From NCBI GenBank assembly GCA_022839745.1, contig JALHJB010000008.1, positions 29,808 to 93,807 on the forward strand: a stretch of 64,000 nucleotides of DNA. Direction: 5' to 3'. Positions 41,666 through 50,621 of this stretch are shown here, piece after piece. The stretch is from Actinomycetes bacterium (GTDB taxonomy: Bacteria > Actinomycetota > Coriobacteriia > Anaerosomatales > Anaerosomataceae). Made by a program: the position numbers and the translations under genes. Positions within the stretch are counted from its first letter, which is position 1. Each line of letters starts with the position of its first letter. The notes beneath the pieces are model-generated. The model had not been told where the DNA came from, did no database searches, and was given only the letters and a program-made list of their open reading frames with translations.

Positions 41666-43750
41666 TTACTCCCACATCGATCGGACGTTCGCGCGGATGC
41701 TTGCCGTGGTGGCCCGCACCACCGGGGCCGTCTCATCGGCTGCCGTGTCGCCTCCGGCCTGACCCTCGGCGAACAGTGGCCTGAGCCTGTCGGGGATGAA
41801 CCGCGTGCGCTGCGCATACCCGTAGGAGTCGGTCCTGCCCCGTCCCGCATGGTAGTACCGCAGCGGATGCGTGACGTAGAGCACGTCTCTCGCGCGGGTG
41901 CACGCGACGTAGAACAGCCGGCGTTCCTCCTCGATCTCGGCGGGGGAGCCGGTGGCCATGTCCGAGGGGATGTTGCCGTCAGCCGCGTGGATCACGTAGA
42001 CCACATCGAACTCCAGCCCTTTGGCCGAGTGCATGGTCGAGAGCACGAGGTGGTCCTCATCGAGGAGCGGTGGGCCCGCGAAGTCGCCGGTCCACTGCGG
42101 GGCATCAAGCGTGAGGTCGGTGAGGAACCGGGAGCGGTCGGAGAAGCGCGAGCCCAGCATCTCGAGCTGCTCGAGGTCCGCCAGCCGCGCGGGAGATGCG
42201 TCGTAGCGCTCGGCGCACAGCGGGGCGTAGAACGCGCGTGCGGCATGCAGCTGCGCCGCGACGTCTCCGGCCGGCGCGCTCGCGAGCGTGCGCATCAGCG
42301 CCACGAAGCCGGGCCACATCGCCGATGTCGCTTCCGGGACCGTGCGGCCGACCCACGCCTCGCAGTCACCGCCGGCGTCCGCGAGCTCCTCGGCCAGTGT
42401 CGCCGCTGTGCGCGGGCCGATACCGGGCAGCAGCCCGAGGACCCGCAGCGCTGCCACCGTGTCCCGCGGGTTCTCGGCCAAACGGATGAACGCGACGAGG
42501 TCCTTCACGTGGGCCATCTCCACGAACTTCAGGCCGCCGTACTTCACGAACGGGATGTCGCGACGCTGGAGCTCCACCTCGAGGTCGAGCGAGTGGTGGG
42601 TGGCGCGGAACAGCACCGCCTGCTGCTTGAGGTCGACGCCTTCTTCGCGATGGCCGAGGATGCGCTCGACGAGATACGCCGTCTGCTCGGCCTCATCGCG
42701 GCATGTCACGAGCGTTGGGCGGGCGCCGCCCTCGCGTTCGGTCCACAGCGCCTTGTCGTAGCGCTCGGACACCTCGGCGATGATCGCGTTGGTGGCATCG
42801 AGGATCGGGGCGGTACTGCGGTAGTTCCGCTCGAGCGTGCGCACGGTCACGCCGGGAACCCGTTCGGGCAGGTCGAGGATGTTGCGCACCGTTGCGGCCC
42901 GGAAGCTGTAGATCGCCTGCGCGTCGTCGCCGACGACCGTAAGCCCGCGTCCGTCAGGGCGCAGGAGCCCGACGATGTCCGCCTGGATCGCGTTGGTGTC
43001 CTGGTACTCGTCCACCAGCACGGCGTCGAACCGGTCACGGATGATGCCGCCGAGCGCCTCGTCGGCGAGCATGCCGCGCAAGAACAGCAGCAGGTCGTCG
43101 TAGTCGAGCACGTGCGCCTGCTCTTTGCGGTCCACGTACGCCGAGAAGAGCCGGGTGAGCCCTTCGGCGGAGTCTTTGCACCAGGGGAAGCGTGTCTCGA
43201 GGACGTGGCTGAGCGGTTCGGCTGCGTTCACGCAGCGCGAGTAGATGTCCAGGCAGGTGCCCTTCTGCGGGAAACGGCGTGCGCCCGCGCCGAGGTCAAG
43301 ACCGGTGCGCACGGCGTGCATGAGGTCCTCGGAGTCGCCGCGATCGAGGATCGTGAACCCGGGCGGAAGCCCGATCGATTCGCCATGGATCCGGAGGAGC
43401 CGAGCCGCGACGGCGTGGAACGTGCCGCCCCAGACGCGCGCCCCCGCCAACCGCTCCGCCGACGCGTCGTCCTCACGCCCTGCTCGGCGCAGAAGGTCGT
43501 CCGTTCGGCGCAGCATCTCATCGGCGGCACGCCGGGTGAACGTGAGCAGCAGGATGCGACCGGCGGGCGTTCCGCTCGCGATCAGGTATGCCACGCGATG
43601 GGCGAGGGTGGTCGTCTTCCCGGTGCCGGCGCCGGCGACGATGAGCAGCGGCCCGTCATCATGCGTGACCGCCGCGCGTTGCTCCTCGTTGAGGTCGCGC
43701 AGCAGCGATTCTGGCGGGGCGGCGGGTGCCGATCGTACGGGTGTGCTCAT
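41666..43750 (-). CDS. UvrD/PcrA/Rep-type superfamily 1 DNA helicase
   Basis: 694 residues. Motifs in order: Q-motif LNEEQRAAV, Walker A VAGAGTGKTTTL, Ia LTFTRRAADEM, II LVDEYQDTN, III VVGDDAQAIYSFRAA, IV LERNYRST, V STMHSAKGLEFDVV and VI RRLFYVACTRARDVLYV. A 3'-5' helicase for repair or recombination. The C-terminal region after motif VI is short, without the tudor-like end of PcrA. ATG 43750 has GGAG upstream; an in-frame GTG at 43780 is less likely. A LexA-like box lies 60-73 bases upstream, so SOS induction is likely. Confidence 0.92.
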   Translation of the reverse strand: MSTPVRSAPAAPPESLLRDLNEEQRAAVTHDDGPLLIVAGAGTGKTTTLAHRVAYLIASGTPAGRILLLTFTRRAADEMLRRTDDLLRRAGREDDASAERLAGARVWGGTFHAVAARLLRIHGESIGLPPGFTILDRGDSEDLMHAVRTGLDLGAGARRFPQKGTCLDIYSRCVNAAEPLSHVLETRFPWCKDSAEGLTRLFSAYVDRKEQAHVLDYDDLLLFLRGMLADEALGGIIRDRFDAVLVDEYQDTNAIQADIVGLLRPDGRGLTVVGDDAQAIYSFRAATVRNILDLPERVPGVTVRTLERNYRSTAPILDATNAIIAEVSERYDKALWTEREGGARPTLVTCRDEAEQTAYLVERILGHREEGVDLKQQAVLFRATHHSLDLEVELQRRDIPFVKYGGLKFVEMAHVKDLVAFIRLAENPRDTVAALRVLGLLPGIGPRTAATLAEELADAGGDCEAWVGRTVPEATSAMWPGFVALMRTLASAPAGDVAAQLHAARAFYAPLCAERYDASPARLADLEQLEMLGSRFSDRSRFLTDLTLDAPQWTGDFAGPPLLDEDHLVLSTMHSAKGLEFDVVYVIHAADGNIPSDMATGSPAEIEEERRLFYVACTRARDVLYVTHPLRYYHAGRGRTDSYGYAQRTRFIPDRLRPLFAEGQAGGDTAADETAPVVRATTASIRANVRSMWE

Positions 43751-43809
43751 CGGTGCTCCGGTGCCGGGAAACGTCGTCACACGATGCTAGCACCACACGA
43801 GCACAAAAG

Positions 43810-43823
43810 CGAACACATGTTCG
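43810..43823 (-). promoter_or_regulatory. LexA-type SOS box upstream of the helicase gene
   Basis: CGAACACATGTTCG is a perfect palindrome with 6-bp arms and fits the Gram-positive/actinobacterial SOS consensus CGAAC-N4-GTTCG. A weaker partner, CAACATGTTCA, lies at 43832-43842. On the minus strand a plausible promoter (TTCGCT, 18 bases, TAGCAT at 43789-43784) begins just inside the box, so LexA binding would block it. Confidence 0.72.
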
Positions 43824-43901
43824 TACGCCGGCAACATGTTCAAACGGCAGCGCTCGATGCTCACGACCGAGGTGTGCCGCGCTCGATGCGATCGGTCCGG
43901 C

Positions 43902-44927
43902 TCAGCGCACGCCGCGGGCGGAGCCGTACGCTTCCACCTCGGCGATACGGTCTTGCCGGGTGCCCTCGTCGAGGAACGACGCCTGGAACGACGCCGCGGC
44001 GAGCGTGACGAGCTCGGAATGCGACAACCCAAGAGCGTCGGCGGCGGCGACGTAGTTCTCGGTCAGGTATCCGCCGAAGTACGCCGGGTCATCGGAGTTG
44101 ATCGTCACCAGCAACCCCGCGTCCATCATCGCGCGAAGCGGGTGGCTTGCCATATCGGGAACCACCTTGAGCCGCACGTTCGACAGCGGGCAGACCGTGA
44201 GCGGCACCCGGTCCATCGCCAGCCGCGCCGTCAGCATCTGGTCTTCCAGGCAGCGCACGCCATGATCGATGCGCTCAGCGCCGAGGATATCGAGCGCGCC
44301 GGTGATGTACGCGGGGGGTCCCTCTTCGCCGGCATGCGCGACGACCCGGTAGCCAGCGGCCCGTGCGGCGGCGAAGACCTCGGCGAAGTCGTCCGGCGGA
44401 TGGCCGAGTTCGGCCGAGTCGAGGCCCACTCCCGTGATCCGGTGCCCGTACCGCCGCGCGCGCTCCAGCGTACGAGCGGCGCTCTCGGGCGACATGTCCC
44501 GTAGGAACGACATGATCAACCGGTACGTGATCCCGTAGCGCTGCTGTCCGTCCTCGAGCGCCCGGAGGATGCCCGCGATCACGGTGCCGAACGGGACATC
44601 GCGCTCGGTGTGCGTCTGCGGATCGAAGCACGGCTCGACGTGTCGGATGTTCTCCGAGGCGGCGCGGGTGAGGTACTCCCAGGTGAGGTCGTAGAAGTCC
44701 TGCTCGGTGACGAGCACGGAGCAGCCCGCGTAGTAGAGGTCGAGGAACGACTGCAGGTCGGAGAATTCGTAGGCTGCGCGTGCGTGCTCGACGGAGTCGT
44801 AGGGGAGGGTGAGGTCGTTGCGCGCGGCCAGTTCGAACATCAACTCGGGCTCGAGCGTGCCCTCGAGGTGCAGATGAAGTTCCGCCTTGGGGAGTCCGAG
44901 GATGAATGCGCGTGTGTCCTGTTGCAC
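43902..44927 (-). CDS. Adenine deaminase of the adenosine-deaminase family
   Basis: 341 residues, a zinc-dependent amidohydrolase. HLHLEG (metal), VAHAGEEGPP (catalytic glutamate), RIDHGVR and INSDDPAYFGGY are visible. The segments LPKAELHLHLEGTLEPELMF, FLDLYYAG, EQDFYDLTWEYL and FDPQTHTERDVPFG match the bacterial/yeast adenine deaminase subgroup rather than true adenosine deaminase, so adenine to hypoxanthine is preferred. GTG 44927 has GGAGG five bases upstream; a GTG at 44957 is less likely. It stands alone on the minus strand. Confidence 0.85.
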   Translation of the reverse strand: MQQDTRAFILGLPKAELHLHLEGTLEPELMFELAARNDLTLPYDSVEHARAAYEFSDLQSFLDLYYAGCSVLVTEQDFYDLTWEYLTRAASENIRHVEPCFDPQTHTERDVPFGTVIAGILRALEDGQQRYGITYRLIMSFLRDMSPESAARTLERARRYGHRITGVGLDSAELGHPPDDFAEVFAAARAAGYRVVAHAGEEGPPAYITGALDILGAERIDHGVRCLEDQMLTARLAMDRVPLTVCPLSNVRLKVVPDMASHPLRAMMDAGLLVTINSDDPAYFGGYLTENYVAAADALGLSHSELVTLAAASFQASFLDEGTRQDRIAEVEAYGSARGVR

Positions 44928-44996
44928 GTGAACCTCCAGGCATGTGCGGGTAACCACCTGATGGAGTGATTATCCCCCTGAAGCGGCGGGAGCGCA

Positions 44997-46286
44997 GTGA
45001 TCGGGCATACGGGCTCGGCGGGCGTCATCCGGACGTACCTCACGGCGAACGGGCTGTTCACGCTCGCGGCGTCGCTGATCTGGGCGGTGAACACGCTCTT
45101 CCTGCTCTCCGCTGGTCTGGACATCTTCACGGTCATGGTGGTGAACGCGGCATACACCGTTGGACAGCTCGTGTTCGAGGTCCCTACCGGAGTGGTGGCC
45201 GATACCATCGGGCGTAAGGCGTCTTTCCTGCTCGGCATCGGTGCGCTGGCGATCGCCACCGTGCTGTACGTGCTCGCCGCGCAGCTCGGGCTTGGTCTCT
45301 CGGCGTTCGTTGCGGCTTCGGTGCTGCTCGGCTTCGGTTTCACATGTCAGACCGGCGCGATCGACGCCTGGCTCGTCGACGCGCTTGCCCACACCGGCTA
45401 CGATCGGCCCCTGGACGGCGTGTTCGCTTCGGGCCAGGCGGTGTTCGGCATAGCCACCCTTCTCGGCACGATCGGCGGCGGGATCCTCGGGCAGATCGAC
45501 CTGGCGCTGCCGTATTACGCTCGCAGCGTGGTGCTCCTGCTGGCGTTCGCCTTCGTGGCGGTGGCCATGCGGGACGTCGGCTTTGAGCCGAGGCCGCTGG
45601 TGTGGAGCAGGTTCGGCGAGGAGACGCGCACGATACTCCGTGCGGGGGCGCGGTACGGGTGGCGCAATCGCACCGTGCGTGCCCTGTTCCTCGCGGCAGC
45701 CGTGCAGGGCTCGTTCTTCATCTTCGGGTTCTACTCGTGGCAGCGGTACTTCCTCGACCTGCTCGGTCGCGAACTCGTGTGGGTGAACGGCCTCGTGACG
45801 GCGGGCTTCGCGATCGCCGGCATCGTGGGCAACTCCCTGGTGAAGCCGGTGATGGGCGCGGAGCAGAGGAGGCGCAGCGCGGGCACTGTGCTTGCGTTCA
45901 CGGCGTTCGGGCAGGCCGTGCTCGTGGTGGCGATCGGTGCCGTCGGGCTGCTCGTGCCGACGGAGGGATCGGGGACCGCCCCCTTCCTGTTCGCCGTCGG
46001 CCTCTATCTGGTCTTCGGTGCCGTGGCCGGGGTGCAGGGTCCGATCCGGCAGGCGTTCCTGAACCGGCAGATCCCCTCGGCACAACGTGCCACTGTGCTC
46101 TCGCTCGATGCGTTGTTCGGCGATGGAGGGGCATCGGTGGGTCAACTGGGGCTTGGCTGGTTGTCCCGGGCGGCATCCATTCCCCTCGCCTGGACGGTGA
46201 GCGGGCTGCTCCTGCTCGCCGCTCCGCCGCTGTATCGCACCGCCGCGGTGGCAGAGAGAGAGGCGGACGCCGATACCGCCGGGTAG
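44997..46286 (+). CDS. MFS transporter
   Basis: 429 residues with about twelve membrane helices. The loop between helices 2 and 3 carries the MFS motif A variant EVPTGVVADTIGRKAS (about residues 61-76). The N-terminus YLTANGLFTLAASLIWAVNT resembles a group of uncharacterised actinobacterial permeases. The GTG start has GGGAG five bases upstream. The gene ends four bases before the 3' end of a convergent tRNA-Leu gene. The substrate is unknown. Confidence 0.85.
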   Translation: MIGHTGSAGVIRTYLTANGLFTLAASLIWAVNTLFLLSAGLDIFTVMVVNAAYTVGQLVFEVPTGVVADTIGRKASFLLGIGALAIATVLYVLAAQLGLGLSAFVAASVLLGFGFTCQTGAIDAWLVDALAHTGYDRPLDGVFASGQAVFGIATLLGTIGGGILGQIDLALPYYARSVVLLLAFAFVAVAMRDVGFEPRPLVWSRFGEETRTILRAGARYGWRNRTVRALFLAAAVQGSFFIFGFYSWQRYFLDLLGRELVWVNGLVTAGFAIAGIVGNSLVKPVMGAEQRRRSAGTVLAFTAFGQAVLVVAIGAVGLLVPTEGSGTAPFLFAVGLYLVFGAVAGVQGPIRQAFLNRQIPSAQRATVLSLDALFGDGGASVGQLGLGWLSRAASIPLAWTVSGLLLLAAPPLYRTAAVAEREADADTAG

Positions 46287-46289
46287 TGC

Positions 46290-46375
46290 TGGTGCCCGGG
46301 GTGGGAGTCGAACCCACACGTCCTTTCGGACAGAGGTTTTTGAGACCTCCGCGTCTGCCATTCCGCCACCCGGGC
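46290..46375 (-). tRNA. tRNA-Leu (anticodon CAA)
   Basis: On the minus strand the acceptor arms GCCCGGG and CCCGGGC pair over seven bases, with discriminator A at 46293 and an encoded CCA (46292-46290). The anticodon stem is GAGGT/ACCTC around CTCAAAA (anticodon CAA, reading UUG). A long variable arm (TGTCCGAAAGGACGT) gives the class II shape, and the T arm is GTGGGTTCGACTCCCAC. All parts fold cleanly. Confidence 0.97.
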
Positions 46376-46418
46376 ATGGGGGCGTACGACTCTTCTGAGA
46401 GATAGTAACCGTGACGGG

Positions 46419-46979
46419 CTAGAGGAGGAAGTCCACAGCCTTGAGAGCTTCGATGTCGCTGATGACCGACCATACGTTGAGGAGAGTGAACGTGGCGATC
46501 AAGAGCAGCAGGGCCGTGCTCACGCCGAGCTGGAGCCCGATCTTCTGCAGGGACTCGGCAGCAGCCGTCGTGCCCGCTCCCGCGCGGGCCTTGAGCTGCG
46601 CGGACTCGCGGTAGGCGACGATCGCCAGCAGGATGCTTGCCGCCCCGCACACGAGGGTGAGCGCGATCCACCCGATGTTGATGATGCCGGCGCCTCCGGG
46701 ATTGCGTGCGGCGAACGAGCCGAGGAGCACGCTGCTCACGATGTATATGAGCGGCAGGGCGGTCGCCGCCTGCGTGTAGTCGATCAGGCGCCGTCCGTGG
46801 CCGAGCGCAGGATCTGGTCCTGACATGCGGTGGGCTCGCTCGTCCGAGTCGGCCACGCGGCGTGAAAGCTTCGAGGACGCGGTGATCGTGCTTCTCGCCA
46901 GCACGATGCTGCCCACAACGTAGATGCAGGCGAACGCCACGTAGGCGTAGACATACGTCATGCTCGAGGCGAACGACAT
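46419..46979 (-). CDS. Four-helix membrane protein of unknown function
   Basis: 186 residues with helices at about 7-27 (YVYAYVAFACIYVVGSIVLA), 70-90, 99-122 and 150-172. A basic, polar loop (SKLSRRVADSDERAHRMSG) follows the first helix. I recognise no family. GGGAGGGG lies six bases before the ATG. It is downstream of the HD-GYP gene on the same strand but separated by a 95-base gap with an inverted repeat. Confidence 0.65.
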   Translation of the reverse strand: MSFASSMTYVYAYVAFACIYVVGSIVLARSTITASSKLSRRVADSDERAHRMSGPDPALGHGRRLIDYTQAATALPLIYIVSSVLLGSFAARNPGGAGIINIGWIALTLVCGAASILLAIVAYRESAQLKARAGAGTTAAAESLQKIGLQLGVSTALLLLIATFTLLNVWSVISDIEALKAVDFLL

Positions 46980-46996
46980 GTGCCCCTCCCGACCCC

Positions 46997-47041
46997 CAGG
47001 TGTTCCTCGTCCACATCATACGCGAAAACGAGGCTCACCTG
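46997..47041 (-). repeat. Interrupted inverted repeat between the HD-GYP gene and the membrane protein
   Basis: CAGGTG-tt-CCTCGT (46997-47010) pairs with ACGAGG-ct-CACCTG (47028-47041): 12 of 14 positions around a 17-base loop. No T-run follows on either strand. It could be a weak terminator for the HD-GYP gene or an operator for the membrane-protein gene. Confidence 0.35.
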
Positions 47042-47074
47042 CACCGGCGCTGTGGGACCGGTGGCCGTGATGGC

Positions 47075-48409
47075 TCAGAGGGGGGCCGCGGACTGGAGCT
47101 CGGCGCTCGCGACACTCTGTCGGGCGTTCAGGATCGTCAGCAGTGCGTGGACCACGTTGCGGTCGTATGCGCTGTCCACTCCCTGCACGAGCTGGCTCGC
47201 GGCCTCGGACGGTGTGAGCGCTTGCCGGTGTGGTCGGGGCGCCGTCATGGCCACGTAGCTGTCGCACACCGCGATCACACGTGCAGCCACGGGGATCTGG
47301 TGCCCCGTGAGTCCCGCCGGATAGCCGGTCCCGTCGAGCCGCTCGTGGTGATGACGGATGGCGGCCTGGATCCTCGGCGAGAGATTGCCGCGCTTCACGA
47401 TCTCCGCGCCGGTGTCGGGATGGCATCGGACGACAGCGACCTCGTCGGGGGTGAGCGGACGCGCGGCCGTGATGATCTCCTCGGGCACCTTGAGCATGCC
47501 GACGTCGTGCAGAAGGGCCGCCACGCGGATGTCCTCGAGGTCGCCGGTGGGAAGGCCCATCTTGTGTCCCACCTCCACAGCCAGCTCGGCGGTGGTTGCC
47601 GAGTGCTGCGAGTACTCGGGCTGGCGCAGGTCCACAAGATCGGCCAGCGTCCGGAGCGTGCCCTCCATCCGTGCGTGCGCTTCGTCCAGGAGTCGGCGAT
47701 TGTCGGCTCCCATCTCGATGATGCGCGCAACAAGCTGCAGGCCATCGAGCTGCTGCTGCTCGAACTCTCCTTCGGCACGCCACGCGCAGGCCACGGAGTC
47801 CAGGCGGCCGCTCGCCCTGAGCGGCACCGCGATGACGCTCCCTTCGGTGTCTCCGCCGGTCAGCGTGAGCGGGACGCCCGCCGTCACCGCCTTCGTCGCG
47901 GCGCCGTTCATCGCCCGTTCAGCGGCGTCAGCGTCGGCCGACTCGAGGGCGAACATGTGGATGTCTTCGTCCACAACGGCAGCGGCGTCAGCGCCGAAGT
48001 GCTCCGCGGCGTCTCGAAGCAGGGAGTCGAGCCCATCGCTCTGGCTGAGGTCGGCCACCGTGGTGGCCGCGTCGAGGGCGAACGCGAGATGCTCGTAGCC
48101 GGCCTTGATCTCCTCGCGGGCCTGCAGCACCTCCTCGTGGGTCGCCTTCATCGCTTTGCGCAGACGCGTGTGCTGGTCGTAGAGGTAGATGAGGAATGCG
48201 AGGATCAGCCCGGGCGCAAGCACACGGAAGTAGTAGCTCCCGAAGAGCCACATGCCCGTGGGTGCCAGCTCCGAGAGGACCATCACGAGCAGCACTCCGA
48301 TGATGGCGATGAGCACGATGACGATCGTGTATCCGAGCATGTCGAGCTGGTGCTCGCGCCGGATGTAGTGATCGAAGGAGTTGCCGTGCTGTGCGCTCGT
48401 GCGCTTCAT
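47075..48409 (-). CDS. Membrane HD-GYP domain phosphodiesterase
   Basis: 444 residues. Two N-terminal helices (LGYTIVIVLIAIIGVLLVMV, about 25-45, and FRVLAPGLILAFLIYLY, about 62-80), a short coiled coil, a GAF-like sensor region (about 110-260), then HD-GYP: HD301-302 in LLHDVGMLKVPEEI and the GYP motif HHHERLDGTGYP (353-364). Such domains hydrolyse cyclic di-GMP, and some act on cGAMP. ATG 48409 has AGGAGGA upstream. It is divergent from pdtaS. With the GGDEF protein at 62262 it shows that the cell uses cyclic di-GMP. Confidence 0.9.
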   Translation of the reverse strand: MKRTSAQHGNSFDHYIRREHQLDMLGYTIVIVLIAIIGVLLVMVLSELAPTGMWLFGSYYFRVLAPGLILAFLIYLYDQHTRLRKAMKATHEEVLQAREEIKAGYEHLAFALDAATTVADLSQSDGLDSLLRDAAEHFGADAAAVVDEDIHMFALESADADAAERAMNGAATKAVTAGVPLTLTGGDTEGSVIAVPLRASGRLDSVACAWRAEGEFEQQQLDGLQLVARIIEMGADNRRLLDEAHARMEGTLRTLADLVDLRQPEYSQHSATTAELAVEVGHKMGLPTGDLEDIRVAALLHDVGMLKVPEEIITAARPLTPDEVAVVRCHPDTGAEIVKRGNLSPRIQAAIRHHHERLDGTGYPAGLTGHQIPVAARVIAVCDSYVAMTAPRPHRQALTPSEAASQLVQGVDSAYDRNVVHALLTILNARQSVASAELQSAAPL

Positions 48410-48553
48410 CCATTCCTCCTGGTCGTGCGTGGGCTCATGTGAGGTATCGGCTCGGAGAGGTCGAGGGATGAGGGCGGAGTGCCGTTCGTCGTCCGGCGGC
48501 CACGGAGAGGCGACGGTCGGCACATCGGCGTTCGTCCGTGACGATGCGGGCCG

Positions 48554-48559
48554 TATACT
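48554..48559 (+). promoter_or_regulatory. pdtaS: -10 element giving a probably leaderless pdtaS mRNA
   Basis: TATACT (48554-48559) is a near-consensus -10 box only six bases before the pdtaS ATG at 48566. This would put the transcript start at or next to the ATG. No Shine-Dalgarno sequence is present and the -35 region is weak. Leaderless mRNAs are common in actinobacteria. Confidence 0.45.
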
Positions 48560-48565
48560 CATGAC

Positions 48566-49981
48566 ATGGACGTCACCGATGCATACGCACGGATGGATCC
48601 CGCGGTCCGCACGCACGTGGAGAACGTTGCGGCGAACCTGCAGTTGACCGCCGACCTGGGGTACGGCGACGTCACGCTGCTCGTGCCGCACAACGGCGGA
48701 CTGCTCGTGGTTGCTGATGCGCGTCCGATGACCGCGATGTCTGCTGTGGCGCTCAGTCGTGTGGGCCAGGTCGTCGATCGGTCCGACGAGCCCGAGGCGT
48801 ATGACGCGCTGGAGACCGGCGCGCCGGCGTGCAGCGTGCGTCGGCGTGTCCGCCGCGGGATCTCCTTCACGTCCACGGGCTACCCCGTCGGGCCGGCACG
48901 CAGCCCCTATGCGGTGGCGGTACGGCATGTCGCACAGCCCGTGGCCGAAGCTCCGGGCAAGATGGAGATCGCGTTCATGCGTCTGGCGGGCCTCGTGCTC
49001 GAGCGGCTGCAGGCGGGGCCGCTGACCGACGTGGACACCGGGCTGCCGTACGCGACCACGCGTCTTGCGGGTGACGGCGTGATGGAGGTCTCAGCACAAG
49101 GCGTGATCGCCTACGCGAGCCCGAACGCCGTGAACATCCTGCGGCTTGCGGGTCTCGAAGGGGCCCTCGAGGGAAGTCCCGCCACGACGATACCCGGAGG
49201 GCTCACCGCTGTGGCACCGGCCCTGGGGACAGATAGCGCTCGCGGGATCACCGTCGCGGTCAGCGGCCGGAGTCTTCGCTACCGGACGATCGGGCTTGCC
49301 GATGGCGCGCTTGTGCTGGTGGAGGACGTGACCGACGCGGTCCGTCGCGAGCAGGAGCTCCACGTCAAGGAGATGGCGATCCGCGAGGTGCATCACCGCG
49401 TGAAGAACAACCTGCAAACCATCGCGTCCCTGCTCCGCATCCAGGCGCGCCGTTCATCGAGCGACGAGGTGGCGCGCGCTCTTGAGGAGGCGGTCGAACG
49501 CGTCTCCTCGATGGCGGTGGTGCATGAGATGCTGGCGTCCTCGACGGATGAATCGGTCGACCTCTCCGCTGCCGCCAGCACGGTCGTCGACATGGTCCGA
49601 CGAGGCCTGACCGGCCCGGACAGCACCATCGGGATCACCGTGGAGGGGGAGACCGGCCTGGTGCCTGCGCAGGTGGCAATGTCTCTTGCGCTCGTAGTGG
49701 CCGAGCTCGTCCACAACGCGATCGAGCATGGCGTGGGGCCGATCGGGCATGGCGACGTCGCCGTCTCTCTCGAGCGGGGAGACCATGAGGTCGTACTGAC
49801 CGTGCGGGACAGCGCGGCTGCTCTCCCGCACGGGTTCGATGCGGAGTCGTCATCACACCTCGGCCTCGCGATCGTGAAGACCGTTGTGGAAGACGACCTG
49901 CGCGGGACACTGCGATTCGACGCTGACGGGGAGACCGTGGTCACGGTGACCGTGCCACTGATGGCTGCGGGTGAGGAGTGA
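48566..49981 (+). CDS. pdtaS: Sensor histidine kinase, PdtaS type
   Basis: 471 residues, soluble. An N-terminal GAF-like sensor of the H_kinase_N type (LQLTADLGYGDVTLLVPH, about residues 25-150) leads to a PAS-like domain (VMEVSAQGVIAYASPNAVNILRL, about 172-260). A HisKA_2 domain follows, with phospho-acceptor H276/H277 in EVHHRVKNNLQTIASLL, then a HATPase (VVAELVHNAIEHG and SSSHLGLAIVKTVV). The same order occurs in actinobacterial PdtaS, which signals to an ANTAR regulator; that partner is the next gene. No helix in the membrane is visible, so it senses a cytosolic signal. Confidence 0.9.
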   Translation: MDVTDAYARMDPAVRTHVENVAANLQLTADLGYGDVTLLVPHNGGLLVVADARPMTAMSAVALSRVGQVVDRSDEPEAYDALETGAPACSVRRRVRRGISFTSTGYPVGPARSPYAVAVRHVAQPVAEAPGKMEIAFMRLAGLVLERLQAGPLTDVDTGLPYATTRLAGDGVMEVSAQGVIAYASPNAVNILRLAGLEGALEGSPATTIPGGLTAVAPALGTDSARGITVAVSGRSLRYRTIGLADGALVLVEDVTDAVRREQELHVKEMAIREVHHRVKNNLQTIASLLRIQARRSSSDEVARALEEAVERVSSMAVVHEMLASSTDESVDLSAAASTVVDMVRRGLTGPDSTIGITVEGETGLVPAQVAMSLALVVAELVHNAIEHGVGPIGHGDVAVSLERGDHEVVLTVRDSAAALPHGFDAESSSHLGLAIVKTVVEDDLRGTLRFDADGETVVTVTVPLMAAGEE

Positions 49982-49983
49982 GC

Positions 49984-50553
49984 ATGCGCGTGCTGATCGC
50001 CGAGGACGAAGCGCTGATCCGTATGGATCTGCGCGAGATGCTTGCCGAGGAGGGGCACGAGATCGTCGGCGAGGCGCGGGATGGCGCCGAGGCGATCGCA
50101 CAGGTGCGCGAACTTCGGCCCGACGTCGTGTTCATGGATGTGAAGATGCCCGGTATGGATGGCCTGGAGGCCGCGCGCATCATCGGCGAAGAGCGGCTCG
50201 CGCCCGTGGTGATGGTCACCGCGTTCTCGCAGCAGTCGTACGTGGAGCGCGCGACCGGGGCCGGTGTCATGGCGTACGTGGTGAAGCCGTTCACCCGGGC
50301 GGACATCGTGCCGGCGATGACGGTGGCTGTGAGCAGGTTCGCCGAGGCGCGGGCGCTCGAGGCCGAGGTGGATGACCTCGCCGGCCGGCTCGAGACGCGA
50401 AAGGCGCTCGATCGCGCCAAGGGTGTGCTGATGGCGCGCGGGCTCACCGAGGACGAGGCGTTCCGGCGCCTGCAGAAGCTCGCTATGGACAAGCGGATGT
50501 CGCTGCGCCAGGTGGCCGAGGCGATCGTGCTGGCATCGGAGGCAGAGCGGTAG
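49984..50553 (+). CDS. pdtaR: ANTAR-domain response regulator, PdtaR type
   Basis: 189 residues. Receiver domain: acidic pocket E7/D8, phospho-acceptor D52 in VVFMDVKMPGMDG, K101 in YVVKPFT. A helical linker leads to an RNA-binding ANTAR domain (about 125-185): RKALDRAKGVLMARGLTEDEAFRRLQKLAMDKRMSLRQVAEAI. Phosphorylated ANTAR proteins bind dual-hexaloop hairpins and prevent termination. Such a leader lies at 50963-51044, 400 bases downstream. ATG 49984 has GAGGAG seven bases upstream; a GTG at 49978 would add two residues. Confidence 0.93.
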   Translation: MRVLIAEDEALIRMDLREMLAEEGHEIVGEARDGAEAIAQVRELRPDVVFMDVKMPGMDGLEAARIIGEERLAPVVMVTAFSQQSYVERATGAGVMAYVVKPFTRADIVPAMTVAVSRFAEARALEAEVDDLAGRLETRKALDRAKGVLMARGLTEDEAFRRLQKLAMDKRMSLRQVAEAIVLASEAER

Positions 50554-50577
50554 CGGTCAGACGGGGCGCTTCGCTCT

Positions 50578-50613
50578 GTCCTCGGCGCACAGACCGCGCT
50601 TGCGAAAGGATCG
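50578..50613 (+). repeat. Fragment related to the dispersed GC-rich repeats
   Basis: GTCCTCGGCGC (50578-50588) matches the reverse complement of trpA 29423-29433. TGCGAAAGGATCG (50601-50613) is the exact reverse complement of 23492-23504 in the trpE tail. Two short matches so close together suggest a related element. Confidence 0.35.
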
Positions 50614-50621
50614 CCGCGCAC

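Noticed and set aside
41630..44008. A 792-codon open frame on the plus strand opposite the helicase gene
   Set aside because: It is a mirror frame caused by high GC. It lacks family motifs and a coherent start, while the minus strand encodes all seven helicase motifs.
43902..44927. True adenosine deaminase
   Set aside because: Several subgroup segments (FDPQTHT, EQDFYDLTW, SDDPAYFGGY) fit adenine deaminase better, though activity is not proven.
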